A DNA stretch of 36,895 bases from positions 1 to 36,895 of the forward strand of contig CAYWJT010000023.1 of NCBI GenBank assembly GCA_964458655.1, read 5' to 3'. Source of the DNA: CAYWJT01 sp964458655. GTDB taxonomy: Bacteria > Acidobacteriota > Aminicenantia > Aminicenantales > Saccharicenantaceae. Below are positions 6,844 to 20,740 of this stretch, one piece after another. Position 1 is the first letter of the stretch. Each line of letters starts with the position of its first letter. The position numbers and the translations under genes are program-made. Below the pieces are notes generated by a model. The model made no database searches. It was not told where the DNA came from and saw nothing but the letters and a program-made list of their open reading frames with translations.

Positions 6844-8943
6844 CTATATGTTCTCCCGGACGGGGGCGGCTCCCCCCACCCGGGCGATTATCTCTTCCTG
6901 GACCTCGGTCGGGGTCTTCTCGTAGTGCGAGAATTCCATCGAGAAGGAACCCCTGCCCTGGGTCAACGTCCTCAGGGTCGTGGCGTACCCGAACATCTCC
7001 GACAGCGGCACCACGGCCCTGACGGCCCTGGCCCCGCTCCTCATCTCCAGGCCTTCGACCTTGCCGCGTCGGGCGTTGATGTCGCCCACGACGCTGCCGA
7101 GGTAATCCTCCGGCGTCACGGCCTCGAGCCTCATCACCGGCTCCAGCACGACGGGCGCGGCTTTGCGGGCCGCCTCGCGGAAGGCCAGGGTGGCCGCGAT
7201 CTTGTATGCGACCGGCGCGGCGTTGAGCTCGTTCCAGCTGCCGCCGGTCAGGACGACGCGGACGTCGGTCACCGAAAAGCCGGCGACGACCCCGCCTTCC
7301 AGAGCCTCGATGACCCCGTTCTCGATATCGGGGAGGAATTCGGACGGGATGACGCCCGCCGGGACCTTGTTCGCGAACTCGAAACCCTTGCCGCGCGCGA
7401 GCGGCTCAACCGAAAGGACGCAGTGTCCGAAGACCTCCTTGCCACCGAGCTGGCGGGTGTAGCGGCTCTCGGCCTGGGCCGCGGCCTGTATGGTCTCCTT
7501 GTAGGCCACCTGGGGCTTGCCCAGGTTGGCCCTGACCCCGAATTCCCGCTCCATGCGGTCCATGACGATCTCCAGGTGGAGCTCGCCCATGCCTTTAAGC
7601 AGGGTCTGACCCGTCATGGGGTCCTGGACGACGCGCAGAGTGGGGTCCTCCCTCGTCAACCTCTCCAGGGCCGAGGCCAGCTTGGCGTGGTCGGACTTGG
7701 ACCTGGGCTCGATGGTGGCCGAAAGCACCGGTTCCGGGAACTTGATCGATTCGAAGACGATCGGCCGGTGCTTCTCGCACAGGGTCTCGCCCGTGGCCAC
7801 GTTCCTGGCGGTGCCGATGGCGGCGATGTCGCCGGCGTAGACCTCCTGGATCTCCTTTTTCTTGTTGGCGTGCATCTCATGGAGACGGGTTATCTTCTCG
7901 TTCTCGTCCCTGGTGGAGTTGTAGACGGTCTGGCCGACCTTGAGCCGGCCGGAATAGACCCGGAAATAGGCCAGGTTGCCGAGGAACGGGTCGCTCATGA
8001 TCTTGAAGATAAGGGCCGAGAACGGCGCGTCGTCCGCCGGCGGCCTGGTTTCCTTGAGCCCGGTACGGGGATGGAACCCCATCACTGGCGGGACGTCCTT
8101 GGGCGAGGGCAGATAATCGACGACGGCGTCGAGCAGCGGCTGGACACCCTTGTTCCTGAAAGAGGCCCCGAACAGGACCGGAACGAACTGCAGGCCGATC
8201 GTGCCCCGCCTCAGAGCGGACCTGACCTCCTCAGGGGACACCTCTCGGCCTTCGAGGTAATTCTCCATCAGTTTGTCGTCGATCTCGCTCAGCATTTCCA
8301 GCATTTCCTGCCTTCTTATTCGAGCTTCCTCCCGGTACTCCTCGGAAATCTCCCTCACGGAGAACTCGCTTCCCAAGAGGTCGCCGCCCCAGTCGAGCTC
8401 TTTCATCTCGACCAGGTCGACCACGCCCCGGAAATCGCTCTCCCTGCCAAGGGGGATCTGAACCGGAAGCGGTCTGGCCCCCAGCTTCAACCTGAGCTGT
8501 TGGACCGCTCGTTCCGGGTCGGCCCCGACCCTGTCCATCTTGTTGATGAAGACGATACGGGGCACCCGGTATTTATCAGCTTGGCGCCATACTGTCTCGG
8601 ACTGAGGCTCGACACCTCCAACTCCACACAGTAAGGCGATCGCGCCGTCAAGCACTCTCAGAGAGCGCTCAACTTCCGCCGTAAAATCCACATGTCCGGG
8701 AGTATCTATAATGTTGATACGGTGGCCCTTCCAGACACAGGCGGTGGCCGCGGCGGTGATCGTTATGCCCCGCTCCTGCTCCTGGACCATCCAGTCCATG
8801 ACCGCGGTGCCTTCGTCCACCTCTCCCATCTTGTAGGTCACACCCGTGTAATAGAGCATCCGCTCCGTAGTGGTAGTCTTGCCCGCGTCGATATGGGCCA
8901 TGATGCCGATATTCCTCACCTTTTCGACCGGGTGTGACCGCAT
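6844..8943 (-). CDS. fusA: Elongation factor G
   Basis: EF-G catalyses translocation and, with RRF, ribosome recycling. The 699-residue product has the normal length and canonical GTPase motifs: AHIDAGKTTTTERML near residues 16-30, ERGITITAAAT in switch I, DTPGHVDF with the catalytic histidine, and NKMD. Domains II-V follow, including GMGELHLEIVMDRM and a C-terminus with GYATTLRTLTQGRGSFSMEF. It lies between rpsG and tuf as in standard str operons. It is the conventional EF-G of this genome, in contrast to the divergent paralogue at 27133-29229. Confidence 0.98.
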   Translation of the reverse strand: MRSHPVEKVRNIGIMAHIDAGKTTTTERMLYYTGVTYKMGEVDEGTAVMDWMVQEQERGITITAAATACVWKGHRINIIDTPGHVDFTAEVERSLRVLDGAIALLCGVGGVEPQSETVWRQADKYRVPRIVFINKMDRVGADPERAVQQLRLKLGARPLPVQIPLGRESDFRGVVDLVEMKELDWGGDLLGSEFSVREISEEYREEARIRRQEMLEMLSEIDDKLMENYLEGREVSPEEVRSALRRGTIGLQFVPVLFGASFRNKGVQPLLDAVVDYLPSPKDVPPVMGFHPRTGLKETRPPADDAPFSALIFKIMSDPFLGNLAYFRVYSGRLKVGQTVYNSTRDENEKITRLHEMHANKKKEIQEVYAGDIAAIGTARNVATGETLCEKHRPIVFESIKFPEPVLSATIEPRSKSDHAKLASALERLTREDPTLRVVQDPMTGQTLLKGMGELHLEIVMDRMEREFGVRANLGKPQVAYKETIQAAAQAESRYTRQLGGKEVFGHCVLSVEPLARGKGFEFANKVPAGVIPSEFLPDIENGVIEALEGGVVAGFSVTDVRVVLTGGSWNELNAAPVAYKIAATLAFREAARKAAPVVLEPVMRLEAVTPEDYLGSVVGDINARRGKVEGLEMRSGARAVRAVVPLSEMFGYATTLRTLTQGRGSFSMEFSHYEKTPTEVQEEIIARVGGAAPVRENI

Positions 8944-8997
8944 CGAATCTCATCTCCATATTCAACACAGGCACTGCGTTTTCTCTTCCGTGCAGGA

Positions 8998-9468
8998 CTA
9001 CCATTTATAATGGGCGAAGGCCCGGTTGGACTCCGCCATCTTGTGCGTATCCTCGCGCTTCTTGACCGCGCCGCCTCGGTTGTTGATCGCGTCCACGATC
9101 TCGGCGGCCAGCTTCTCGGACATGCTCTTGCCTCCGCGCTCCCGGGCGTACTTGAGGATCCAGCGGATGCCCAGAGAGTAGGACCGCGCCGGCGCCACTT
9201 CCACCGGCACCTGGTAATTGGCGCCGCCGACGCGCCGGGACTTGGTCTCGAGCAGCGGCCTGACGTTCTCGACGGCCTTCTCCAGGACCTTGAGCGGGTC
9301 CTCCTTGGTCTTTTCCTTGAGCAGGTCCATGGTCCCGTAGATCACGCTCTCGGCGGTCATCTTCTTGCCCTTGCGCATGGACAGGTTGATGAACCTGGCG
9401 ACCAGGCTGCTGTTGTAGAAGTTGTCCGGCTGTATCCGGCGCTTCTTGATTATCCCGCGTCTCGGCAT
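8998..9468 (-). CDS. rpsG: 30S ribosomal protein S7
   Basis: uS7 nucleates assembly of the 30S head and contacts E-site tRNA. The 156-residue product begins MPRRGIIKKRRIQPDNFYNS and includes LVARFINLSMRKGKKMTAES, SRRVGGANYQVPVEV and EDTHKMAESNRAFAHYKW. A GGAGGAGA ribosome-binding site precedes the ATG. The gap to rpsL is only 20 bases, so the S7 autoregulatory hairpin known from the E. coli rpsL-rpsG spacer is unlikely in the same form. Confidence 0.98.
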   Translation of the reverse strand: MPRRGIIKKRRIQPDNFYNSSLVARFINLSMRKGKKMTAESVIYGTMDLLKEKTKEDPLKVLEKAVENVRPLLETKSRRVGGANYQVPVEVAPARSYSLGIRWILKYARERGGKSMSEKLAAEIVDAINNRGGAVKKREDTHKMAESNRAFAHYKW

Positions 9469-9488
9469 GACTGCTCTCCTCCACCCGC

Positions 9489-9875
9489 TCAGGAAGCTTT
9501 CTTCTCTTTCGGACGCTTGGCCCCGTAAACGGACCTGGCTTTGAAGCGGTTCTGGACGCCTTCGCAGTCGAGCGTGCCGCGGATGATATGGTAGCGGACA
9601 CCGGGCAAGTCCTTCACCCGGCCGCCCCTTATCAGGACTATGGAATGTTCCTGAAGGTTATGGCCTATCCCGGGGATGTACCCCGTGACCTCTATGTTGT
9701 TGGTCAACCGTACGCGGGCCACTTTCCGCAAGGCCGAATTCGGTTTCTTGGGGGTGGTGGTGAAGACGCGCGTGCAGACCCCTCGCTTCTGAGGGCAGGC
9801 CTCAAGCGCCGGAGCCTTGCTCTTGAACCTCTTGGGCGTCCTGCCTTTCCTGATCAACTGGTTGACGGTCGGCAA
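9489..9875 (-). CDS. rpsL: 30S ribosomal protein S12, TTG start
   Basis: uS12 controls decoding fidelity. The 128-residue product reads PTVNQLIRKGRTPKRFKSK, TRVFTTTPKKPNSALRKVAR and RGGRVKDLPGVRYHIIRGTL. Both lysines linked to streptomycin resistance in other species (in TTPKKPNS and GRVKDLPG) have the sensitive-type residue. The start is a TTG at 9875-9873. An in-frame TAA lies immediately upstream and there is no other Met or GTG nearby, while GAGGAG lies nine bases before it, so TTG is the only workable start. It is the first gene after a strong promoter and a leader of about 70 bases. Confidence 0.97.
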   Translation of the reverse strand: MPTVNQLIRKGRTPKRFKSKAPALEACPQKRGVCTRVFTTTPKKPNSALRKVARVRLTNNIEVTGYIPGIGHNLQEHSIVLIRGGRVKDLPGVRYHIIRGTLDCEGVQNRFKARSVYGAKRPKEKKAS

Positions 9876-9903
9876 TTAAAAACACTCCTCTATCGTTTTC
9901 CAA

Positions 9904-9919
9904 GAATAAATTGTTATTC
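9904..9919 (-). repeat. Small inverted repeat in the rpsL leader
   Basis: GAATAA and TTATTC arms (six base pairs) flank a CAAT loop in the untranslated leader of rpsL. The hairpin is weak and AT-rich. Together with the operator-like palindrome upstream it is the only structure I see in the leader. Confidence 0.35.
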
Positions 9920-9954
9920 GTCCCCAGGCGGATAGTCCTGAGAAGAATACCGGA

Positions 9955-9983
9955 ATGATAGCAAAAATTGCTATTTATGTCAA
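9955..9983 (-). promoter_or_regulatory. Sigma-70-type promoter of the rpsL operon with embedded palindrome
   Basis: A perfect TTGACA -35 (9983-9978) and TATCAT -10 (9960-9955) are separated by 17 bases. The region is AT-rich against a GC-rich background. A palindrome (ATAGCAA, three bases, TTGCTAT; 9974-9958) covers the right half of the spacer and the first half of the -10 box, placed like a repressor operator. A second TATAAT lies at 9992-9987 without a clear -35. Predicted transcription starts near 9948. Confidence 0.85.
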
Positions 9984-10025
9984 GAAATTATACAACGGGC
10001 CGGGCAAGGGGTCCGGGGCCCCCTG

Positions 10026-13000
10026 TCACGTCCCTGTCTCGACCTTTTCCTCCGTCTTCAGGAAGGCCGGCTCCATCTCCTCCCTGAGCTCGACGTTTCT
10101 GTAGTGCTTGTAGCCCGTCCCGGCCGGGATGAGGCGGCCCATGATGATGTTCTCCTTGAGCCGCCTGAGGTAGTCCACCTTCCCGTAAAGGCTGGCTTCC
10201 GTCAGGACGCGGGTCGTCTCCTGGAAGGAAGCCGCGGCTATGAAGCTTTCAGTGCTCAGGGCGCTCTTGGTGATCCCGAGCAGCAGCGGTCTGGCCTTGG
10301 CCGGCTTGCCGCCCTTCTTGACCACCTTGGCGTTCTCCTCCTGGAAGACGAACTTGTCGATCTGCTCGTCGACCAGGAACTCGGTGTCCCCGACCTGCTC
10401 GACCTTGACCCAGCGCAGCATCTGCCTGATGATGATCTCGATGTGCTTGTCGTTGATGCTCACGCCCTGGAGCCTGTAAACGGCCTGGACCTCCTTGAGC
10501 AGGTACTCGGCCAGCTCCTTCTCGCCAAGGACCCTCAGGATGTCGTGCGGGTTTATCGGCCCGTCCATGAGGGGGTCGCCGGCATGGATCCTTTCCCCGT
10601 CGGAAACGCTGATATGGGCGCCCTTCGGGATCAAATACTCCTTCTCTCCGCCGCGCTCGTTGCGGACCACAATCCTTCGGTGGCCCCTGACGAGCTCGCC
10701 TATCTTGACCTCGCCGTCGATCTCGGAAATGACGGCCGGGTTCTTGGGCCGCCGGGCCTCGAACAGCTCCTCGGCTCTGGGCAGGCCGCCGGTGATGTCC
10801 TTGGTCCTGGCCGCTTCCCTGGGGATCTTGGCCAGGATGTGGCCCGCGTGGACCCGGTCGCCGTCCTTGACCTGGAGGTTGGCGCCGGCCGGCAGGAAGT
10901 ATTTCCTCAGCACCAGGGGCTCGAACCTGGCCTGCTTGCCGCCCTTTTTCTGTATCCTGGCGTTCTCGGCCTCGATATCGGAAACGCTAACGACTTCCCC
11001 GGCTTTATACTGGCTGGAACCGGCCTCCGTCACTCTGACACGGTCCCCGGGGGCGACGATCTCGATCCGCGGCTGCAGGTCGTCGTCCTTGGGTTCGATG
11101 ACGACCTGGGTGATGAGCCCGGTGAACTCGTCCTGGACCTCTTCCATGCTCAGGCCCAGTTCCACGTCGCGGAAGACGGCCGTGCCTGATTCGTCGGTCA
11201 GGATGTAGGAGTTGAAGGGGTCCCACTCGGCGAAGCCCTGGCGGGCCTTGACCTGGTCGTTCTCCCTGACCAGGATGCGGGCCCCGTAGGGAACCTGGTA
11301 GTGCTCGACCTCGCGGCCCCTGTAATCCAGGACGGCGATGCTGGCGTTCCTGTTGACCACGACCAGGTTGCCGTCCTTGTCCTCGACGTAGTTCAGGTTG
11401 CGGAACTTGATCTGGCCGTCGTTCTTGGCCTCCAACCGCGACTTCTCGGTGGCGCCCATGGCGATGCCGCCGATATGGAAGGTGCGCATCGTCAGCTGGG
11501 TGCCGGGCTCGCCGATGGACTGGGCTGCGATGATGCCGACCGCCTCGCCTAGCTCGACCATCCTGCCCGTCGCCGGGCTGCGGCCGTAGCAGAGCCGGCA
11601 GACGCCGCGCTTGGACTCGCAGGTCAGGAGCGAACGGATCTTGACCCTTTCGATGCCCAGGTTCTGGAACTGCTCGGCCACCTTCTCGCTGATCTCCTCG
11701 TTCATGTCGACCAGCACCTCGCCCGTGTCCGGATGCAAAACGCGCTCCAGGGCGGTCCGGCCGACGATGCGGTCGATGAAGGGCTCGATGATCTCGCCGT
11801 TCTCGACGATGGCCGAGACCATGATGCCCTTGAGCGTACCGCAGTCGTGCTCGTCGACGATGACCTCCTGTGACACGTCGACCAGCTTCCTGGTCAGGTA
11901 GCCGGAATTGGCGGTCTTCAGGGCGGTGTCGGCCAACCCCTTGCGGGCGCCGTGGGTCGAGATGAAGTACTGCAGGACGTTCAGCCCCTCGCGCAGGTTG
12001 GCCGTGATCGGGGTCTCGATGATCTCGCCCGAGGGCTTGGACATCAGGCCCCTCATGCCAGCGAGCTGTCGGATCTGCTGCTTGTTGCCGCGCGAGCCGG
12101 AGTCGGCCATGACGAACAGCGGGTTGAGCTCCTTGCCCTCCATGCTGATCTGCTTCATCCTGTCGAACATGGCGTTGGAGACCTTGTCCGTGACCGTGCC
12201 CCAGGTCTCGACGATGCGGTTGAAGCGCTCCCCCGAGGAGATGGTACCGTCGCGGTAGAGGTTCTCGATCTGTTGGACCTCCCGCTCGGCCTTGCCGATG
12301 ATCTGACCCTTCTCGGTCGGCACTACGAAGTCGTCAATGCCCAGGGAGAAGCCGGCCAGGGTGGAATACTTGAAACCCAGCTCCTTGAGCGAATCCAGCA
12401 TCCGGACCGTGGCCTCCAGCCCGAGCTTGAGATAGGCGTAGTAGACCAGGTTCTCGATGCCCTTCTTCTTGAAGGTGCCGTTGATGAACGGTATCCCCGG
12501 CGGCAGGCTGTCGTTGAATATTATCCGGCCGGCGGTGGTCTCGACGAACTCGTTCTTGAGCTCCTGCACCGGGCAGTTGAGCACGGCCTGGTCGTCATAG
12601 AAGGTGGCCAGGTTCATGAACGGCCCCGTGTGCCTGAGCCTGATCACGCTCTGGAGCTCGAGGGCCTTGTTCTCCAGGGCGATCTGGACTTCATCGGACG
12701 AGCTGAAGATGCGGCCCTGGCCCTTGAGTCCCTTCCTCTCCAACGTCAGGTAATAGCAGCCCAGGACCATATCCTGGCTGGGTATGGCCAGGGGCCGGCC
12801 GTGGGCGGGCGACAGGATGTTGTTTGAGGAGAGCATCAGGGTATGGGCCTCGACCTGGGACTCGGCCGAAAGCGGGATGTGGACGGCCATCTGGTCGCCG
12901 TCGAAATCGGCGTTGAAGGCCGGACAGACCAGCGGATGGATCTGTATGGCCTTGCCCTCGACGAGCAGAGGCTCGAAAGCCTGGATGCCCAGGCGGTGGA

Positions 13001-14281
13001 GGGTGGGCGCCCGGTTCAGCAGGATGGGGTGCTCGCGCACGACCTCCTCCAGGCTGTCCCAGACCTCGGGCCTCTCCTGTTCATGCCATTCCCGGGCGAT
13101 CTTGACGCTCGGGACCAGGCCTTCCTTTTCAAGGCGGTTGAAGATGAACGGCTTGAAAAGTTCGAGGGCCATTTTCTTGGGCAAGCCGCACTGGTGCAGC
13201 TTGAGCTCGGGCCCGACCACGATGACGGAGCGGCCGGAGTAGTCGACCCTTTTGCCGAGCAGGTTTTGACGGAACCTGCCCTGCTTGCCGCGCAGGGCCT
13301 CGCTCAGGGACTTGAGCGGCCGGCGGTTGGCGCCGAGGTGCACCCGGCCGCGCTTGCCGTTGTCGAACAGGGCGTCGACCGCTTCCTGGAGCATGCGCTT
13401 CTCGTTGCGGATGATGAGCTCGGGGGCCTTGAGCTCGATGAGCTTCTTGAGCCGGTTGTTCCGGTTGATGACCCGGCGGTAGAGGTCGTTCAAGTCCGAG
13501 GTGGCGAAGCGACCGCCGTCGAGCCGGACCAACGGCCGCAGGTCCGGCGGCAACACCGGCACTACGGTCAGGATCATCCATTCCGGCCGGTTGCCGGAGC
13601 GGGTCAGCCCCTTGAAGACGCGCAGCCTCTTGGCGTAGCGGAGCTTCTTCTGCTGGGACTTCTCCTTCTTCATCAACCGCCGCAGACGCTCGGACTCCTT
13701 CTTGATGTCGACCTTCTCGAGCAGGGTCCTGATGGCCTCGGCCCCGATCGAGGCCTCGAACTTATCCCCGTACTTCTCGACCGCTTCCCGGTACTCCTCC
13801 TCGCTGAGAAGCTGCCTCTGCTTGAGCGGCGTGTCGCCGGGGTCAAGGACGATGTAGGACTCGAAGTACAGGACCTTCTCCAGCTCCTTGATCGACATAT
13901 CGAGAACCAGGCCGATGCGGCTGGGCGGGCTCTTGAAGAACCAGATGTGGGCGACCGGCGCGGCCAGTTCGATGTGGCCCATCCTCTCGCGACGGACCTT
14001 GGACTTGGTGACCTCGACGCCGCAGCGCTCGCAGACTATCCCCCGGTACTTCATCCTCTTGTACTTGCCGCAGAGGCACTCGAAATCGTTTATGGGGCCG
14101 AAGATCTTGGCGCAGAACAGGCCGTCCTTCTCGGGCTTGAAAGTCCGGTAGTTGATGGTCTCGGGCTTGGTCACCTCGCCCCAGGACCAGCTTTTTATCT
14201 TCTCCGGAGAAGCGATGCTGATCCGGACCCGGTCGAAATCGACCTTGGTTCTCGGCATTTGCAGGACAGGCTTTATTTCCA

Positions 14282-14282
<1 letters not shown>
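10026..14282 (-). CDS. rpoC: DNA-directed RNA polymerase subunit beta'
   Basis: RpoC contributes the catalytic metal-binding loop and clamp of RNA polymerase. From the ATG at 14282 the product is 1418 residues; a longer upstream reading lies inside rpoB and is rejected because the family start MEIKPVLQMP matches here. The N-terminal zinc ribbon uses C69, C71, C84 and C87. The catalytic loop NADFDGDQM has aspartates at 459, 461 and 463. The second zinc site is in CESKRGVCRLCYG. After HIGGIA in the trigger loop a long insertion resembling the Gram-negative SI3 domain is present, which accounts for the length. The ATG overlaps the rpoB stop by one base (TGATG). Confidence 0.98.
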
Positions 14283-18568
<4,286 letters not shown>

Positions 18569-18591
18569 GCTGACTCTCTAAAAGAAAGATT

Positions 18592-18622
18592 GAGTGAGCC
18601 CACTCTTTTTCCCCGGCCGGGG
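18592..18622 (-). terminator. Paired hairpins between rplL and rpoB, possible attenuator
   Basis: In the 68-base gap the minus strand first has the palindrome CCCCGGCCGGGG (18622-18611) followed by AAAAA. Next comes a five-pair hairpin GAGTG-GGCT-CACTC (18605-18592), followed by the T-rich AATCTTTCTTTT. The second has the layout of a weak intrinsic terminator. A partial terminator at the same place in E. coli sets the L12-to-RNA-polymerase ratio, so a similar attenuator is a reasonable inference. Confidence 0.55.
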
Positions 18623-18636
18623 CCCGTCAAGGCCGA

Positions 18637-19026
18637 TCACTGCAGCTCTACGACCGCTCCGACTTCCGCGAACTTGGCTTTGATGGCCTCGGCTTCGTCC
18701 TTGCTGGCGCCTTCCTTGAGCGTCTTGGGGGCGCCGTCGACCAGGTCCTTGGCCTCCTTCAGGCCCAGGCTCGTCACTTCGCGAACGACCTTGATGACCT
18801 GGATCTTGTTCGTCCCGACCTCTTTCAGGATGACGTTGAAGAGGGTCTTTTCCTCAACCGGTTTGGCTTCGGCCTGGGCGGCGGCTCCACCGGCGACCAT
18901 GACCGGAGCGGCGGCCGCGGCGCTGATGCCGTACCTGGTCTCGAACTCCTTGATGTAGTCAGCGAGTTCCAGCACCGTGAGGCTGTCGAGATGCGCGAAA
19001 AACTGTTCCTTGGTGAGTTTGTCCAT
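18637..19026 (-). CDS. rplL: 50S ribosomal protein L7/L12
   Basis: bL12 forms the flexible multi-copy stalk that recruits translational GTPases. The 129-residue product has the N-terminal dimerisation helices (residues 1-33), an alanine-rich hinge AAAAAPVMVAGGAAAQ, and the C-terminal domain with KIQVIKVVREVTSLGLKEAK and LVDGAPK. The ATG is preceded by AAGGAG. The order rplJ-rplL-rpoB is conserved. Confidence 0.97.
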   Translation of the reverse strand: MDKLTKEQFFAHLDSLTVLELADYIKEFETRYGISAAAAAPVMVAGGAAAQAEAKPVEEKTLFNVILKEVGTNKIQVIKVVREVTSLGLKEAKDLVDGAPKTLKEGASKDEAEAIKAKFAEVGAVVELQ

Positions 19027-19078
19027 TCGAGAGTCTCCTTAAATTGAGCTTTGGTCCTTATGACCCGACAATTGTTTC

Positions 19079-19597
19079 CTATTCCTTTTTTTTGTCCCTG
19101 AGCTGGCCCAGAAGGAGGCCGAAGTTGGCCAGGGGCGACTGGAGCGTGCGCAGGAACCGGCCGAGCTGGTAGGACATGAGGAAGGCGATCCGTCCCAGCA
19201 TCTCCTCGCGCGAGGCCAGTCGGCAGATCTCTTCGAACCTTTCGGCCGGGAAAAAAACGCCTTCGATGACGCCGGCCTTGACGGCCAAGGCCTTGCTCTG
19301 GGAGCCGTACTCCTTTATGACCTTGGCCAGGCCGACCGGGTCCTGGGCGGCCATGGCGATGGCCGTCGGTCCCTGGAAGGAGGCCTTGACCTCAGCCGGC
19401 AGCCTGTCGGCCAGGGCCTTCAGGGCCAGCCTGTTCTTGACGACCTTATAGCGGTAGTTGTTCCGGCGCAGGAGCTTCCTGAGCTCGACCGACTGGCCGA
19501 CTTTCATCTTCTTGAAGTCGATCAGGAAAAAGCTGGGGTTCTCGGCCAGCGAGGCCGTTATGTCCTTGATGATCGCTGTCTTGACTTCCTTTTTCAC
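19079..19597 (-). CDS. rplJ: 50S ribosomal protein L10
   Basis: uL10 anchors L7/L12 dimers to the 50S subunit. The 172-residue product contains SFFLIDFKKMKVGQSVELRK, RRNNYRYKVVKNRLALKALA and a C-terminal helix for L12 binding (REEMLGRIAFLMSYQLGRFL). It begins with GTG at 19597 only 11 bases after rplA, so the long structured leader through which L10 represses this operon in E. coli cannot be present in that position. Confidence 0.95.
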   Translation of the reverse strand: MKKEVKTAIIKDITASLAENPSFFLIDFKKMKVGQSVELRKLLRRNNYRYKVVKNRLALKALADRLPAEVKASFQGPTAIAMAAQDPVGLAKVIKEYGSQSKALAVKAGVIEGVFFPAERFEEICRLASREEMLGRIAFLMSYQLGRFLRTLQSPLANFGLLLGQLRDKKKE

Positions 19598-19608
19598 GCT
19601 GCTCTCTC

Positions 19609-20307
19609 CTACTTCTCGAAGGTGTCCTCTGAGATCCTGAAGGAAGGTCCCATGGTCGAAGAAAGGTAGATGCTCCTGATATACTTGCCTTTGGCCGCTG
19701 CCGGACGGGCGTGGACGACCGCCTGCAGGAGCGTCCTGGCGTTCTCGGCCAGCTTCTCTTCGGGGAAAGAGACCCGGCCGACGATGGTGTGGACGATGCC
19801 GCTCTTGTCCACCCGGAACTCGACCTTGCCGGCCTTGGTCTCTTCGACGGCCTTCTTGACGTCGAAGGTGACCGTTCCGGACTTGGGGTTGGGCATCAGG
19901 CCCCGGGCGCCCAGTATCCGGCCGAGTTTGCCCACGCCGCGCATGACGTCAGGCGTGGCGATCACGACGTCGAAGTCGATCCAGCCCCCGGCGATCTTCT
20001 CGATGATGTCGTCGCCGCCGACATAGTCGGCGCCGGCCGCCTCGGCCTCCTTGATCTTCTCGCCCGAGGCGATGACGCAGATCTTCTTGGTCTTGCCCGT
20101 GCCGTGGGGCAGGACGATGGTGCCGCGGACCATCTGGTCCGAGTACTTGGGGTTGACGCCGAGCCGGATGGCGATGTCGACGCTCTCGTCGAACTTGGCG
20201 TACCTGGCTTTCTTGACCAGGCTGACGGCCTCTTCGAGCGTGTACTGCCTGTCTTCCTGTCCGGCGGCGTCCTTGGCCTTGAGGTAGTTCTTGCCGTGCT
20301 TACTCAC
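19609..20307 (-). CDS. rplA: 50S ribosomal protein L1
   Basis: uL1 forms the mobile stalk that helps deacylated tRNA leave the E site and in many bacteria represses its own operon. The 232-residue product has GVNPKYSDQMVRGTIVLPHG, VVIATPDVMRGVGKLGRILG and GLMPNPKSGTV, all diagnostic. The start is GTG at 20307, overlapping the end of rplK by eight bases. The length is normal. Confidence 0.97.
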   Translation of the reverse strand: MSKHGKNYLKAKDAAGQEDRQYTLEEAVSLVKKARYAKFDESVDIAIRLGVNPKYSDQMVRGTIVLPHGTGKTKKICVIASGEKIKEAEAAGADYVGGDDIIEKIAGGWIDFDVVIATPDVMRGVGKLGRILGARGLMPNPKSGTVTFDVKKAVEETKAGKVEFRVDKSGIVHTIVGRVSFPEEKLAENARTLLQAVVHARPAAAKGKYIRSIYLSSTMGPSFRISEDTFEK

Positions 20308-20731
20308 TGACGATCTCCAATCCCATGTTCCTGGCCGTGCCCTCGATGATCTTCACCGCGGCCTCCACGTCGTAGGCGTTGAGGTCGGGGAGCTTGAGCC
20401 TGGCGATCTCCTCGATCTGCTTGCGGGTCACCTTGCCGACCTTCTCCTTGTTCGGGGTGCCCGAACCCTTGGCGATACCGGCCGCCTTCTTGAGCAAGTA
20501 GGAGGCCGGCGGGGTCTTGACCACGAAGCTGAAGGACTTGTCCCGGAAGACCGTGATCAGGACGGGCACGACCGTGCCTTCCTCCATCTTCCCGGTGCGC
20601 TCGTTGAATTCCCGGACGAACTGCATGATGTTGACGCCGTGCTGGCCGAGCGCGGGCCCGACCGGCGGGGCGGGGCTCGCCTGACCGGCGACGATCTCGA
20701 GCTTTATCTTGGCTACCACTTCTTTGGCCAT
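20300..20731 (-). CDS. rplK: 50S ribosomal protein L11
   Basis: uL11 belongs to the GTPase-associated centre and is required for RelA activation in other bacteria. The 143-residue product has the proline-containing N-terminal block SPAPPVGPALGQHGVNIMQF, the hinge, and the RNA-binding C-terminal domain ending KIIEGTARNMGLEI. The ATG at 20731 lies nine bases after nusG, leaving no room for a separate promoter. Confidence 0.97.
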   Translation of the reverse strand: MAKEVVAKIKLEIVAGQASPAPPVGPALGQHGVNIMQFVREFNERTGKMEEGTVVPVLITVFRDKSFSFVVKTPPASYLLKKAAGIAKGSGTPNKEKVGKVTRKQIEEIARLKLPDLNAYDVEAAVKIIEGTARNMGLEIVSE

Positions 20732-20740
20732 CGCTTCCTC

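Noticed and set aside
5713..8634. Plus-strand open frame of 973 codons opposite tuf and fusA
   Set aside because: Same codon-avoidance effect; the product is a biased string rich in Leu, Asp, Gly and Val with no recognisable domain.
9987..9992. TATAAT upstream of the rpsL promoter as a separate promoter
   Set aside because: There is no acceptable -35 at 16-18 bases upstream, where the sequence is GC-rich.
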